From the NCBI GenBank assembly GCA_023440105.1, contig JAEXSY010000307.1, positions 1 to 5,720 of the forward strand: a stretch of DNA of 5,720 nt. The letters are read 5' to 3'. Made by a program: the position numbers and the translations under genes. The stretch is from Bacillota bacterium. Lineage in GTDB: Bacteria > Bacillota > Clostridia > Clostridiales > Clostridiaceae. Under the pieces are notes generated by a model. That model was not told the DNA's origin. It made no database searches and saw only the letters and a list, made by a program, of their open reading frames with translations. This document shows positions 5,162-5,720 of the stretch, piece by piece. Every line of letters begins with the position of its first letter. Position 1 is the first letter of the stretch.

Positions 5162-5278
5162 GTTTATATTTTTATATTGTTTAACACATCAGGTTTAATG
5201 AGTATTATTTTGAACAATTCACCTAACTACTTATTAATAGGTTTCAATTAAAACTAAAATAAAGGAAGTGTTTTTATT

Positions 5279-5720
5279 ATGAAGTGGTTGAACAAGCTAG
5301 AGAGAAAGTACTCTAGATTCGCTATAGAAAATCTCATGCAGTACATTGTTGGAATTACAGTATTGGTATATCTCCTAGCGTATCTTATGAGAATTAATTT
5401 AATTCCATATTTATTCTTCAGTCCTCAGCTTATTCAGAGAGGAGAAATCTGGAGAATTATTACTTTTATTTTTATACCGGAATACGGAAGCCTCATATCT
5501 ATGTTCTTTGCTTCCTATTTTTATATTATGATAGGAAACACCTTAGAGTATCACTGGGGAACCTTTAGGTTTAACCTTTACTACCTCTGCGGAATCATAG
5601 GAACAATAATAGCTGGGATGATTACAGGTTATGGCACCTCCCATTACCTGAATCTTTCATTATTTTTAGCCTTTGCCTATCTTTATCCCGATGTCGAGGT
5701 GCGTCTATTTTACCTTATCC
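5279..5720 (+). CDS. Rhomboid-like polytopic membrane protein, N-terminal part (C-terminus outside window)
   Basis: The visible 147 residues start with an amphipathic basic segment (1-14), then hydrophobic segments at about 22-37, 60-66, 72-85, 100-116 and 124-137. GEIWRIITFIFIP (55-67) resembles the G-x-W-R-x-x-T-x-x-F element, and GNTLEYHWGTFRFNLYY (86-102) resembles the E-x-x-x-G-x-x-x-F/R-F segment of the rhomboid/Der1 superfamily. Active rhomboids have a GxSG serine motif in the following helix, 15 residues before the end of the helix; here that helix (TSHYLNLSLFLAFAYLYP, 120-137) has none. It is therefore probably an inactive rhomboid-like protein rather than a protease, unless the missing part changes this. 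GGAAGTG 8 bases before the ATG supports the start. Superfamily assignment is moderate. Confidence 0.72.
   Translation, partial: MKWLNKLERKYSRFAIENLMQYIVGITVLVYLLAYLMRINLIPYLFFSPQLIQRGEIWRIITFIFIPEYGSLISMFFASYFYIMIGNTLEYHWGTFRFNLYYLCGIIGTIIAGMITGYGTSHYLNLSLFLAFAYLYPDVEVRLFYLI

Larger units (their letters stand above)
4854..5278. other. Divergent AT-rich intergenic region
   Basis: About 425 bases with no supported gene between the PepSY gene and the rhomboid-like gene. It holds a long dyad (4893-4916), two plain short palindromes (CAAAATTTTG at 5031-5040 and TAGAATTCTA at 5052-5061), an extended -10 promoter (5128-5136), a dyad matching the chr operator (5148-5161), and a second possible promoter (TTAACA at 5181-5186, 16 bases, TATTAT at 5203-5208). 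Confidence 0.6.

Noticed and set aside
5198..5251. 17-codon open frame in the leader of the rhomboid-like gene
   Set aside because: No proper ribosome binding site and no regulatory codon pattern; short open frames are common in such spacers.

Overview
The window reads as chromosomal DNA of a low-GC, endospore-forming Firmicute, most likely class Clostridia. Support comes from the AT-rich base composition, AGA/ATA-rich codon use, strong GGAGG-type ribosome binding sites, a cotJABC spore-coat operon, and the mix of neighbours (LCP protein, two-gene chromate-type transporter, PepSY protein, rhomboid-like membrane protein). I cannot name a genus. Nothing suggests a phage, insertion sequence, CRISPR array or RNA gene.

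Layout. 1-376 (minus) is the N-terminal part of a LytR-CpsA-Psr cell-wall ligase, cut by the window edge. 377-766 is a long AT-rich divergent intergenic region with a sigma-K-like promoter for the next operon. 767-1802 (plus) is cotJA-cotJB-cotJC, tightly packed and closed by a clean terminator at 1823-1856; cotJA (53 codons) is a short gene overlapping cotJB. 2030-2959 (plus) is a lone aminoglycoside-phosphotransferase-fold kinase. 3128-4254 (plus) is a pair of half-size ChrA proteins with an ATGA overlap. It is followed by about 170 bases of purine-rich degenerate repeats and a strong hairpin terminator at 4428-4477. 4479-4853 (minus, GTG start) is a small membrane-anchored PepSY protein converging on that terminator. 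4854-5278 is an AT-rich divergent spacer. 5279-5720 (plus) is the start of a rhomboid-like membrane protein, cut by the right edge.

How it fits together. The cotJ genes work as one unit in the mother cell, CotJC being a manganese-catalase-type coat protein with all five metal ligands. The two ChrA halves should form one heteromeric transporter. The other genes are single units with no obvious shared pathway. The most interesting unexplained signal is a shared dyad, TACTA-N4-TAGTA, 11-12 bases downstream of extended -10 promoters of both the chr operon (3073-3088) and the rhomboid-like gene (5148-5161). It suggests a common regulator. I do not see a complete novel multi-gene system here.
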